A stretch of 23,073 nucleotides of DNA. Origin: Bacteroidota bacterium. GTDB taxonomy: Bacteria > Bacteroidota > Bacteroidia > NS11-12g > UBA9320. This document shows, piece after piece, positions 15,698-21,744 of this stretch. The stretch lies in the NCBI GenBank assembly GCA_024638525.1, contig JAHEKB010000006.1, positions 1-23,073 on the forward strand, read 5' to 3'. The translations under genes were made by a program, and so were the position numbers. How positions within the stretch are numbered: position 1 is the stretch's first letter; each line of letters opens with the position of its first letter. The notes below the pieces were generated by a model that worked only from the letters and a program-made list of their open reading frames with translations, was not told the origin of the DNA and searched no databases.

Positions 15698-16053
15698 CCT
15701 TCGATTGTAAATTGTGTGACACCAACATGTTTCATCGGGGGATTCTCTTTCTTCAAAGTAATCTTCCATTCATTTGCCGGTGCCAGGGCTTTTAAATGGT
15801 CAAATATCGCTTTTGCGCAGTGTTCTATCAACTTATGTTCTTGCTTCATTACCTCAAGCACTCTGTGGTAAATAAGTTCATAATTTACTGTAGAAGCCAG
15901 ACCGTTGTAGTCCTCTGAATCCGGCACTGCACTGCTCATATGTACGCTGAGCGTGTAATACCCTCCAATCTTGCGCTCTTCGGCATACCATCCGTGATAC
16001 GCTTTAAGTCGTATATTCTCCACACTGAGAATGGTTCTTAATTCCTTATTCAT
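15694..16053 (-). CDS. folB: Dihydroneopterin aldolase
   Basis: A 119-residue enzyme of folate synthesis that cleaves 7,8-dihydroneopterin to 6-hydroxymethyl-7,8-dihydropterin and glycolaldehyde. The family block is ENIRLKAYHGWYAEERKIGGYYTLSV (residues 12-37), containing the conserved HG and the catalytic-region glutamate. Tyr58 (STVNYEL) and the Lys in KKENPP (101-106) correspond to the other conserved active-site positions. Length is normal. Its stop overlaps the TTG start of the lipoprotein gene downstream. It is divergent from the acyl-CoA dehydrogenase gene, with a 49-nt gap that contains -7 elements on both strands. Confidence 0.95.
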   Translation of the reverse strand: MNKELRTILSVENIRLKAYHGWYAEERKIGGYYTLSVHMSSAVPDSEDYNGLASTVNYELIYHRVLEVMKQEHKLIEHCAKAIFDHLKALAPANEWKITLKKENPPMKHVGVTQFTIEG

Positions 16054-16075
16054 GGGGCTGTCTAGGCTAGATTTT

Positions 16076-16083
16076 TAATTTTG
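16076..16083 (+). promoter_or_regulatory. -7 element for the acyl-CoA dehydrogenase operon
   Basis: TAATTTTG is a full TAnnTTTG match 19 nt upstream of the ATG at 16103. The -33 region has no clear TTTG. It abuts the oppositely oriented -7 element at 16084-16091. Confidence 0.45.
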
Positions 16084-16111
16084 CAAACATATTTAAAAAG
16101 CAATGACCCAA
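16084..16111 (-). promoter_or_regulatory. Promoter for folB and the propeller lipoprotein
   Basis: The minus strand reads TTG (16111-16109), 17 nt, then TATGTTTG (16091-16084), a full TAnnTTTG match. The -33 lies inside the first codons of the divergent acyl-CoA dehydrogenase gene. Predicted transcription starts near 16080, about 27 nt before the folB ATG. Confidence 0.45.
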
Positions 16112-17320
16112 GAGCAGATCGATCAACTCAAAGCCCAGCACCAAGGCAAGGATCAATTCCGTCATCCCGATTTTTACGATCTGGACGATTTGCTCAATGA
16201 TGAGCACAAGATGATTCGCGATGCAGTCAGGGCCTATGTCAAAAGGGAGTTATCCCCAATCATAGAATACTGTGCAGAACACAATCACTTTCCTCAACAC
16301 ATTGTCCGGCAGCTAGGTGAAGCGGGTTGTTTCGGACCTCAACTGCCTTTGACTTACGGAGGTGGAGGAATGGACTATATTTCCTATGGCTTGGCCATGC
16401 AAGAATTGGAACGCTGCGATTCTGGTATTCGGTCTACAGCCAGTGTGCAGGGATCCTTGGTCATGTACCCGATTTACAAATTTGGTTCAGAAGAACAGAA
16501 GAAAAAGTACCTGCCTAAACTAGGAAGTGGTGAATATTTGGGTTGTTTCGGTCTAACCGAGCCTGATCACGGTTCAAATCCTTCTGGAATGACAACCCAT
16601 TTCGAGCAGAAAGGGGATCACGTAGTTCTCAATGGAGCTAAAATGTGGATCTCCAATGCTCCCTTTGCAGATATTGCTGTGGTTTGGGCCAAGAACCCAG
16701 ATGGAAAAGTGCAGGGATTAATCGTTGAGCGCGGTATGGAAGGATTTAGCACACCAGAAACTCACGGTAAATGGAGTCTCAGAGCAAGTACAACAGGAGA
16801 ATTGGTCTTTGATAATGTAAAAGTACCGGTAGAGAATATCCTGCCGAATGTCATCGGACTAAAAGGACCATTAACCTGCCTTAACTCAGCTCGCTATGGC
16901 ATAAGTTGGGGAGCCCTTGGTGCAGCCATGGACTGTTATGAAGCTGCACGCCGCTATGCGTCTGAACGCCATCAATTTGGCAAACCAATTGGTGGGTTCC
17001 AGTTGCAACAAAAAAAATTAGCAGAAATGTTGACAGAAATTACCAAGGCACAACTCGTTTGCTGGAGATTGGGAAACTTAATGAATGAAGGTAAAGCCAC
17101 ACCCGCTCAAATTTCCTTAGCCAAACGAAACAATGTAGAAATTGCGATGCATATTGCCAGGGAAGCGCGGCAGATTCACGGAGGAATGGGTATAACTGGC
17201 GAATACCCCATGATGCGACATATGATGAATCTGGAGTCCGTAGTGACCTATGAAGGAACCCATGATATACATCTTTTAATTTTGGGAATGGACATAACCG
17301 GTGAGAATGCATTCGATTAA
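16103..17320 (+). CDS. Acyl-CoA dehydrogenase, glutaryl-CoA dehydrogenase type
   Basis: A 405-residue FAD-dependent acyl-CoA dehydrogenase. Many blocks match glutaryl-CoA dehydrogenase closely: ELERCDSGIRSTASVQGSLV (101-120), FGLTEPDHGSNPSGM, KWSLRASTTGELVFDNV and NSARYGISWGALGA. The catalytic base is expected at Glu384 in TYEGTHDIHLLILG. The Arg-Ser pair at 110-111 matches the GYRS motif whose Arg contacts the distal carboxylate of glutaryl-CoA. This supports glutaryl-CoA to crotonyl-CoA activity in lysine/tryptophan breakdown; another short-chain substrate remains possible. It would act in the cytoplasm, passing electrons to ETF. It is the first of four overlapping genes, and the next gene's ATG lies 14 nt inside its 3' end. 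Confidence 0.93.
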   Translation: MTQEQIDQLKAQHQGKDQFRHPDFYDLDDLLNDEHKMIRDAVRAYVKRELSPIIEYCAEHNHFPQHIVRQLGEAGCFGPQLPLTYGGGGMDYISYGLAMQELERCDSGIRSTASVQGSLVMYPIYKFGSEEQKKKYLPKLGSGEYLGCFGLTEPDHGSNPSGMTTHFEQKGDHVVLNGAKMWISNAPFADIAVVWAKNPDGKVQGLIVERGMEGFSTPETHGKWSLRASTTGELVFDNVKVPVENILPNVIGLKGPLTCLNSARYGISWGALGAAMDCYEAARRYASERHQFGKPIGGFQLQQKKLAEMLTEITKAQLVCWRLGNLMNEGKATPAQISLAKRNNVEIAMHIAREARQIHGGMGITGEYPMMRHMMNLESVVTYEGTHDIHLLILGMDITGENAFD

Positions 17321-18404
17321 AATATTGGCCTTATGCCTAATTCTTTTTGCTTGTAAATCCAGGCTTCCTAATGCCTATGATTATACTCCGGTATTACTGC
17401 ATTTGGACAAATACAATCAGCATGATACCCTGGGTTTTAATCTGGCTACTGAGATACCTAAACTGCTCTATAGCAGAATTTTGAGTGAAGATATTGCCCT
17501 CTGGGCATCCCCTTCAAAACAAATCAAAATAGACAAAGAGGATTTTTTGCGGATGGAGAAGTCTGCGAGTGTACCATTTGTTGAAAGCCAACATTTTTTC
17601 ATTCACGAAGTTTGGAGAATCTATAAAAGAAATTTCAATTTCGGTGTCTTGGGCTTCTCTTTCACCGGAGAAAGTCGCACCGGCCGGAAAATTAACTACG
17701 GTTATGTAGATGCCAATGATGTCATCCTTTTGATGAGATCAAGAAACATTCCTAGCAATGCCAATGGCTCTTCAGATCTCAGTTATTGGGATGCATTGCA
17801 CAGCATGAATTTTGACTTTGACCTCGTTCAATTTGGAAAAGAGGACTTCAAAGAAAATTTAATCCGTTCTTTTCAGCTTGAAGATCAAGCCTTGAAAAAT
17901 CCCAAGATCAGAAGAAAATTGACCACAATCCCAAAAAAGAAACGCATTGAATATCGAATACTGAATCCAAAACTTAACTCCAATCCTGAGAATAAAATTC
18001 TTTACAATGCATTTGAGCAATTTGTCAATGACAACAAGCAGATTATTCTAAATGCCGGTGGGTCAGATTTCCTCTCGCATTTGATGTTTGTCGATTGGAA
18101 AATAGATCAAGTTGTAGTAACCGAACAATGGACGCGTTTCAACAAGCTTCCATTTCAGGAACTGCAACAAATTCAATTGTTTATCGAAGGCAAGCCCATT
18201 GGTTTGCTAAGAGCGGATTTAGAGGAATTGGATGTTAAGATCAAGCTACAGGGAGTTGAGGAATACCTGAGTGGCAAAGAATTTAGCTTCAACCTATTAA
18301 AAATAAACGATCAAGAAATTCAACCCCAAGAATCCGATGATTTTTACAGGGCTCTGTGGGAGAATGATTGGAATAAATTGAGCAACAAATATGACAAAAA
18401 TTAA
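17307..18404 (+). CDS. Lipoprotein of unknown function
   Basis: A 365-residue protein I do not recognise. The N-terminus MHSIKILALCLILFAC-KSR is a clear lipoprotein signal with lipobox LFAC; a GTG two codons upstream is an alternative start. The mature part has no membrane segment. It includes an aromatic, Ser/Gly-rich stretch (NFNFGVLGFSFTGESRTGRKINYGYV at roughly 110-135), a very basic patch (KNPKIRRKLTTIPKKKRIEYR at about 195-215) and a charged C-terminus. No enzyme motif stands out. The start overlaps the acyl-CoA dehydrogenase by 14 nt, and its own end overlaps the phosphohexomutase start by 14 nt, so translation is likely coupled on both sides. Composition and codon use look like those of the neighbours, with no sign of transfer. 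Confidence 0.88.
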   Translation: MHSIKILALCLILFACKSRLPNAYDYTPVLLHLDKYNQHDTLGFNLATEIPKLLYSRILSEDIALWASPSKQIKIDKEDFLRMEKSASVPFVESQHFFIHEVWRIYKRNFNFGVLGFSFTGESRTGRKINYGYVDANDVILLMRSRNIPSNANGSSDLSYWDALHSMNFDFDLVQFGKEDFKENLIRSFQLEDQALKNPKIRRKLTTIPKKKRIEYRILNPKLNSNPENKILYNAFEQFVNDNKQIILNAGGSDFLSHLMFVDWKIDQVVVTEQWTRFNKLPFQELQQIQLFIEGKPIGLLRADLEELDVKIKLQGVEEYLSGKEFSFNLLKINDQEIQPQESDDFYRALWENDWNKLSNKYDKN

Positions 18405-19788
18405 ATTCGGAACAGATGGCTGGAGAGCCATCATTGGTAAAGAGTATACCAATGATAATGTAGCAAGGGTAGCTTTTGCGACGGCTGCATGGGTCAAGCA
18501 ACAAGGAAATCATAAAATTATTATTGGCCATGACTGCCGCTTTGGAGGAGAGATGTTCAGTCGATGCGCAATCAGCGTATTCCTAAAAGAAGGCTTGGAA
18601 GTATTATATGCTGAGGATTTTGTATCAACCCCAATGGTATCTCTATCAACCACGATTCACAAGGCTTATGCCGGAATAGTAATCACAGCTAGTCACAACC
18701 CTCCCTCCTACAATGGGTTCAAGATTAAAGCGCATTATGGCGGACCAGCAATTCAAGAAGAAATAGATCGGGTGGAGGACCTGATTCCTGAGAAGACAGA
18801 TTACCAATTGTTCAGCAAGGAGGAGATAGAATCTCATCCTTCAGCTCGTAAAATTGATATGGAGCAGGAATACATCGATCATTTGAGCAATGCATTTGAT
18901 TTGGACTTAATACGGAACAGTGGAATGAATTTCGCTTATGATGCCATGTACGGTGCTGGAAAGAATGTAATCCGAAGAATTCTGCCAGAAGCTGTAATTC
19001 TGCACGCCGATGACAATCCGGGTTTTAATGGACAGGCACCAGAACCCATTGCAAAGAATTTGTCGGAACTAGCTAGCCTAATGAAATCTCGTACTGACCT
19101 GAAAAGCGGCTTGGCGACAGATGGTGATGCAGATAGAATAGGTTTATATGATGAGAATGGGAATTTTGTGGACTCCCACCACATCATCTTGCTATTGATT
19201 AGATACTTAGTTGAATTCAAAGGCGTCAAAGGCAAAGTGCATACGAGCTTTAGCTGCACTTCTAAAATCCCTGAACTATGTGCTCATTATGGCTTGGACC
19301 ACACCACTACTAAAATTGGGTTTAAGTATATCTGCAAGAACATGATCGAAGAACCGAGTTTGCTCGGCGGAGAAGAAAGCGGGGGCATTGCGGTCAGTAC
19401 CCATATTCCAGAACGCGATGGGATCTGGATGGGCATGATCCTTTGGGAATATATGGCCAAGACAGGTAAACTTCTGAGTGAATTAATATCCGAGATATAC
19501 GATATCACTGGTTCCTTTGCTATGGAGAGGTACGATTTAAAAGTTCCCGAAGACAAAAAGCAATCCATCATTGCTGCATGCAAAGCTGAAAAGTACGAGA
19601 GTTTTGGTACTTATCAAGTACAGGGAACTGAACGCATAGACGGGTTCAAGTTTATACTATCCGCTGATTCTTGGGTGATGATACGCCCTTCCGGCACAGA
19701 ACCGCTCTTGCGTGTTTATGGCCAATCTAGCACATACGATAAAACCATTGCAATACTTGAAGCGACAAAAGCCACAATATTGGCTTAG
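18391..19788 (+). CDS. Phosphoglucomutase/phosphomannomutase family protein (alpha-D-phosphohexomutase)
   Basis: A 465-residue alpha-D-phosphohexomutase that moves phosphate between C1 and C6 of a sugar phosphate. The four family loops are complete. The phosphoserine loop TASHNPPSYNGFK has the active Ser at 101. The metal loop DGDADR is at 244-249, the sugar-recognition loop GGEESGG at 326-332, and the phosphate-binding loop RPSGTEP at 432-438. GGEESGG fits phosphoglucomutase/phosphomannomutase better than strict GlmM, so the exact sugar (glucose, mannose or glucosamine) is left open. It would feed envelope polysaccharide or LPS precursor synthesis. The ATG lies 14 nt inside the upstream lipoprotein gene, and the DUF2279 gene begins inside its own 3' end. 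Confidence 0.93.
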   Translation: MTKIKFGTDGWRAIIGKEYTNDNVARVAFATAAWVKQQGNHKIIIGHDCRFGGEMFSRCAISVFLKEGLEVLYAEDFVSTPMVSLSTTIHKAYAGIVITASHNPPSYNGFKIKAHYGGPAIQEEIDRVEDLIPEKTDYQLFSKEEIESHPSARKIDMEQEYIDHLSNAFDLDLIRNSGMNFAYDAMYGAGKNVIRRILPEAVILHADDNPGFNGQAPEPIAKNLSELASLMKSRTDLKSGLATDGDADRIGLYDENGNFVDSHHIILLLIRYLVEFKGVKGKVHTSFSCTSKIPELCAHYGLDHTTTKIGFKYICKNMIEEPSLLGGEESGGIAVSTHIPERDGIWMGMILWEYMAKTGKLLSELISEIYDITGSFAMERYDLKVPEDKKQSIIAACKAEKYESFGTYQVQGTERIDGFKFILSADSWVMIRPSGTEPLLRVYGQSSTYDKTIAILEATKATILA

Positions 19789-20683
19789 GGCTGCAATTTT
19801 AATTGCCGTTATGATATTTGGATTATCGGCTTTTGCGGCCGATAGCACCATGTATAAGAAAAGAAAAGCATGGGTTATAGGAGGCAATGTCGTGGCTTAT
19901 TCGGCAACTATGACTGGCCTATATTCACTGTGGTATAAAGACCATCCACTGACTTCTTTCCATTTCTTCAATGACAATGCCGAATGGAATCAAATGGACA
20001 AGGTTGGACATGTTTACAGCTGCTATTACGAAGGAGTCCTTGGTATTAAAATGATGAAATGGGCAGGCTACAATCACAGAACATCATCCATTGTCGGTGG
20101 AGCCTATGGTTTCTTTATTCAAACCGGTGTGGAAGTGTTGGATGGTTTCTCTGAGGCTTGGGGCGCTTCTACAGGTGATTTGCTCGCCAATGCATTGGGT
20201 TCGGGCCTGGTAATTGGTCAAAGTTTGGCTTGGGACGAGCAAAGAATCTGGATGAAGTATTCGTATTCTCCAAGTAGATATGCAAGCATCAGACCAGATC
20301 TTCTTGGCACAAATGCAATTGAGCGCGTATTCAAAGACTACAATGGACAGACCTATTGGCTGAGTGTCAACCCACACGCATTTGCTCCAGAGAGCGCGTG
20401 GCCTAGGTGGCTGAATATTTCTATCGGATATGGTGTAAACGGGCTACTCGGAGGTATGGATAATATATTTGAAGACCAAAACGGTCAAGTCTTTGATTAT
20501 TCAGGAGCATTCCATCGGGGGCGTGAATGGTATATTTCTCCTGATATCGATTTAAGCAGGATTCGCACCGATAGCAAAGCGTTGAAAGTGGCCTTTACCT
20601 TGTTGAATAGCTTGAAATTTCCCATGCCAACCTTAGGTTACGGACCCCAAGGAGAGTGGAGCTTTTATCCCATTAAATTCTAA
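19757..20683 (+). CDS. DUF2279 family exported protein (YfiM-like)
   Basis: About 308 residues. The conserved block HFFNDNAEWNQMDKVGHVYSCYY, followed by a Gly-rich hydrophobic region (GGAYGFFIQTGVEVLDGFSEAWGASTGDLLANALGSGL), identifies the DUF2279 family, a predicted periplasmic or membrane protein of unknown function. TTG 19757 gives MKRQKPQYW followed by LRAAILIAVMIFGLSAFA, a textbook signal peptide. Alternatives are ATG 19718 or GTG 19712 (longer n-region, deep overlap with the mutase gene) and an ATG at about 19811, which is too late to leave a full signal peptide. Whichever is right, the gene begins inside the mutase ORF and is probably translationally coupled. The C-terminus includes short beta-like segments (ISIGYGVNGLLGG, LGYGPQGEWSF), as seen in outer-membrane or lipid-facing proteins. 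The role is unknown. Confidence 0.85.
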   Translation: MKRQKPQYWLRAAILIAVMIFGLSAFAADSTMYKKRKAWVIGGNVVAYSATMTGLYSLWYKDHPLTSFHFFNDNAEWNQMDKVGHVYSCYYEGVLGIKMMKWAGYNHRTSSIVGGAYGFFIQTGVEVLDGFSEAWGASTGDLLANALGSGLVIGQSLAWDEQRIWMKYSYSPSRYASIRPDLLGTNAIERVFKDYNGQTYWLSVNPHAFAPESAWPRWLNISIGYGVNGLLGGMDNIFEDQNGQVFDYSGAFHRGREWYISPDIDLSRIRTDSKALKVAFTLLNSLKFPMPTLGYGPQGEWSFYPIKF

Positions 20684-20691
20684 ACTATTCT

Positions 20692-20699
20692 TACTTTTG
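20692..20699 (+). promoter_or_regulatory. Possible -7 element for the YdeI-like gene
   Basis: TACTTTTG is a full TAnnTTTG match. It lies 5 nt before the ATG at 20704 and 11 nt before the ATG at 20710, so the transcript would be leaderless or nearly so. No convincing -33 element is seen. Confidence 0.33.
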
Positions 20700-20703
20700 G
20701 GTG

Positions 20704-21291
20704 ATGGAGATGGCCCAATCAATTCCAACTTACTTTGACAAACATCCCAATTGGCATGCAGAACTCGATTATTTGAGAAACTTATTATTGAGCACAGAGC
20801 TTGTTGAAACATTAAAATGGGGAATTCCGACTTACACCATTGACAATAAGAATGTTGTTGGTATTGGCGCATTTAAAACTTATGTAGGTTTATGGTTCTT
20901 TCAAGGAGTTTTCTTAACTGATCACGCAATGAAATTAATCAATGCGCAGGAAGGTACCACCAAAGGAATGCGTCAATGGAGGTTTCAGTCGATAGAAGAG
21001 ATGGACGCCTCACTCATACTGTCATACCTGACAGAAGCCATACAGAATCAGAAAGATGGCAAAGAGATCAAAGCCGAAAAAAAGCAAGTGCCCATGCCTA
21101 AACTCCTACAGAAAGCCTTGAAAAATGATACACAACTCAGAACGGCTTTTGAGCAACTAACCTCTGGTAAGCAAAAGGAATTCAAACAATACATCACTGA
21201 AGCGAAACGAGAAGAAACCAAGCACAAACGCTTAGAGAAGATCATGCCGATGATTTTAAGCGGTACCGGTCTCAATGACAATTACAGATGA
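20704..21291 (+). CDS. YdeI/OmpD-associated (DUF1801) family protein
   Basis: A cytoplasmic protein of about 195 residues. The N-terminal ~115 residues are a DUF1801/YdeI-like alpha/beta domain (YFDKHPNWHAELDYLRNLLLSTELVETLKWGIPTYTIDNKNVVGIGAF; the LKWGxPxYxxxxKNV core is diagnostic). The C-terminal part (about 130-196) is the bacteriocin-resistance YdeI/OmdA-like helical domain (MPKLLQKALKNDTQLRTAFEQLTSGKQKEFKQYITEAKREETKHKRLEKI). The biochemical role of the family is not settled. Starts at GTG 20701, ATG 20704 and ATG 20710 are all possible; I prefer an ATG because of the position of the -7 motif. It follows the DUF2279 gene by about 20 nt, so co-transcription is also possible. Confidence 0.88.
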   Translation: MEMAQSIPTYFDKHPNWHAELDYLRNLLLSTELVETLKWGIPTYTIDNKNVVGIGAFKTYVGLWFFQGVFLTDHAMKLINAQEGTTKGMRQWRFQSIEEMDASLILSYLTEAIQNQKDGKEIKAEKKQVPMPKLLQKALKNDTQLRTAFEQLTSGKQKEFKQYITEAKREETKHKRLEKIMPMILSGTGLNDNYR

Positions 21292-21482
21292 TCGAAGGCG
21301 ACGCAGTATTACGGGATTATGGATAAATGGCCAATAGAAGTGGAGTCTAACAGGTGGAATTAAATCCCTTGGTACAATAGCATGCCAAAGCAGAGGTCAG
21401 AGAGAAGTTGCGAAATAAGAACAGCTTTAACAGAATATTACTGTTTTTTATATTAATGATTGGATTATTGCTTATCACCTAA
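21288..21482 (+). pseudogene. Possible decayed ORF or small membrane-peptide ORF (21408-21482)
   Basis: From an ATG overlapping the previous stop (ATGA at 21288), one reading frame continues through three internal stops (TAA, TAA, TAG) to a final TAA at 21482. The last open part has 33 codons and ends in a charged stretch and a hydrophobic tail (NKNSFNR then ILLFFILMIGLLLIT). Starting at TTG 21408, this alone would make a 24-residue single-span membrane peptide with a basic N-terminus. It may be the remnant of a small gene, a true small protein, or chance in AT-rich DNA. No homologue is recognised. Confidence 0.2.
21429..21449 (+). terminator. Weak hairpin with T-run, possible terminator
   Basis: AACAG (21429-21433) pairs with CTGTT (21441-21445) around a 7-nt AT loop, followed by further T to 21449. 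The stem is only 5 bp. It lies 138 nt past the YdeI-like gene and inside the candidate small ORF, so the two interpretations compete. Confidence 0.25.
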
Positions 21483-21539
21483 GTTGTACTGAAATTTCTA
21501 GCATAACAGCTTTTTAGCCTCGATTGCGATATTCAATTA

Positions 21540-21568
21540 TTGACTTATATAATGAGGTTATATTTTTG
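21540..21568 (+). promoter_or_regulatory. Promoter for the DEAD-box helicase gene
   Basis: TTG (21540-21542), 18 nt, then TATTTTTG (21561-21568) is a full -33/-7 Bacteroidota pair. Transcription is predicted at about 21572, giving a leader of about 170 nt before the ATG at 21745. Confidence 0.5.
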
Positions 21569-21578
21569 ACACTGGGGA

Positions 21579-21594
21579 GGGATAGGCCTGTCCC
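21579..21594 (+). other. GC-rich hairpin at the 5' end of the helicase leader
   Basis: GGGATA (21579-21584) pairs with TGTCCC (21589-21594), with one G-U pair, around a GGCC loop. An alternative outer pairing is GGGGA (21574-21578) with TCCCC (21591-21595). It would be at the very start of the predicted transcript. It may stabilise the mRNA or control it; no T-run follows, so it is not a simple terminator. Confidence 0.35.
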
Positions 21595-21744
21595 CTTATA
21601 AATACTGCCACATTATTTAAGATTGATTATTCTAGAAGCTTAGTTTTCTGCACTTTAAGCCGTATCATTGCGGCCGTTAAAACGAGCGAGCTCTGGTTTA
21701 CTAATAATTTGTCGTGATGTGCTCCGGGTTTTAACCTAAAGCAT

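Larger units (their letters stand above)
21292..21744 (+). other. Longest intergenic region (453 nt), upstream of the RNA helicase
   Basis: This is the only gene-poor stretch over 300 nt in the window. It holds the possible small ORF (to 21482), a weak hairpin with a T-run (21429-21449), a good promoter (21540-21568), and about 170 nt of leader before the helicase ATG that contains a GC-rich hairpin (21579-21594). I saw no tRNA, repeat array or riboswitch that I can name. Confidence 0.6.

Noticed and set aside
15698..15769. ATG-initiated extension of the propeller lipoprotein
   Set aside because: It overlaps the folB coding end in another frame, and the extension places 24 polar residues before a lipoprotein signal. 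The TTG at 15697 fits much better.
17307..18404. Assignment of the unknown lipoprotein to the GldN/PorN family
   Set aside because: Only a vague similarity in pattern (a lipoprotein with YGYVDANDV-like segments). No firm motif match, so no name was given.
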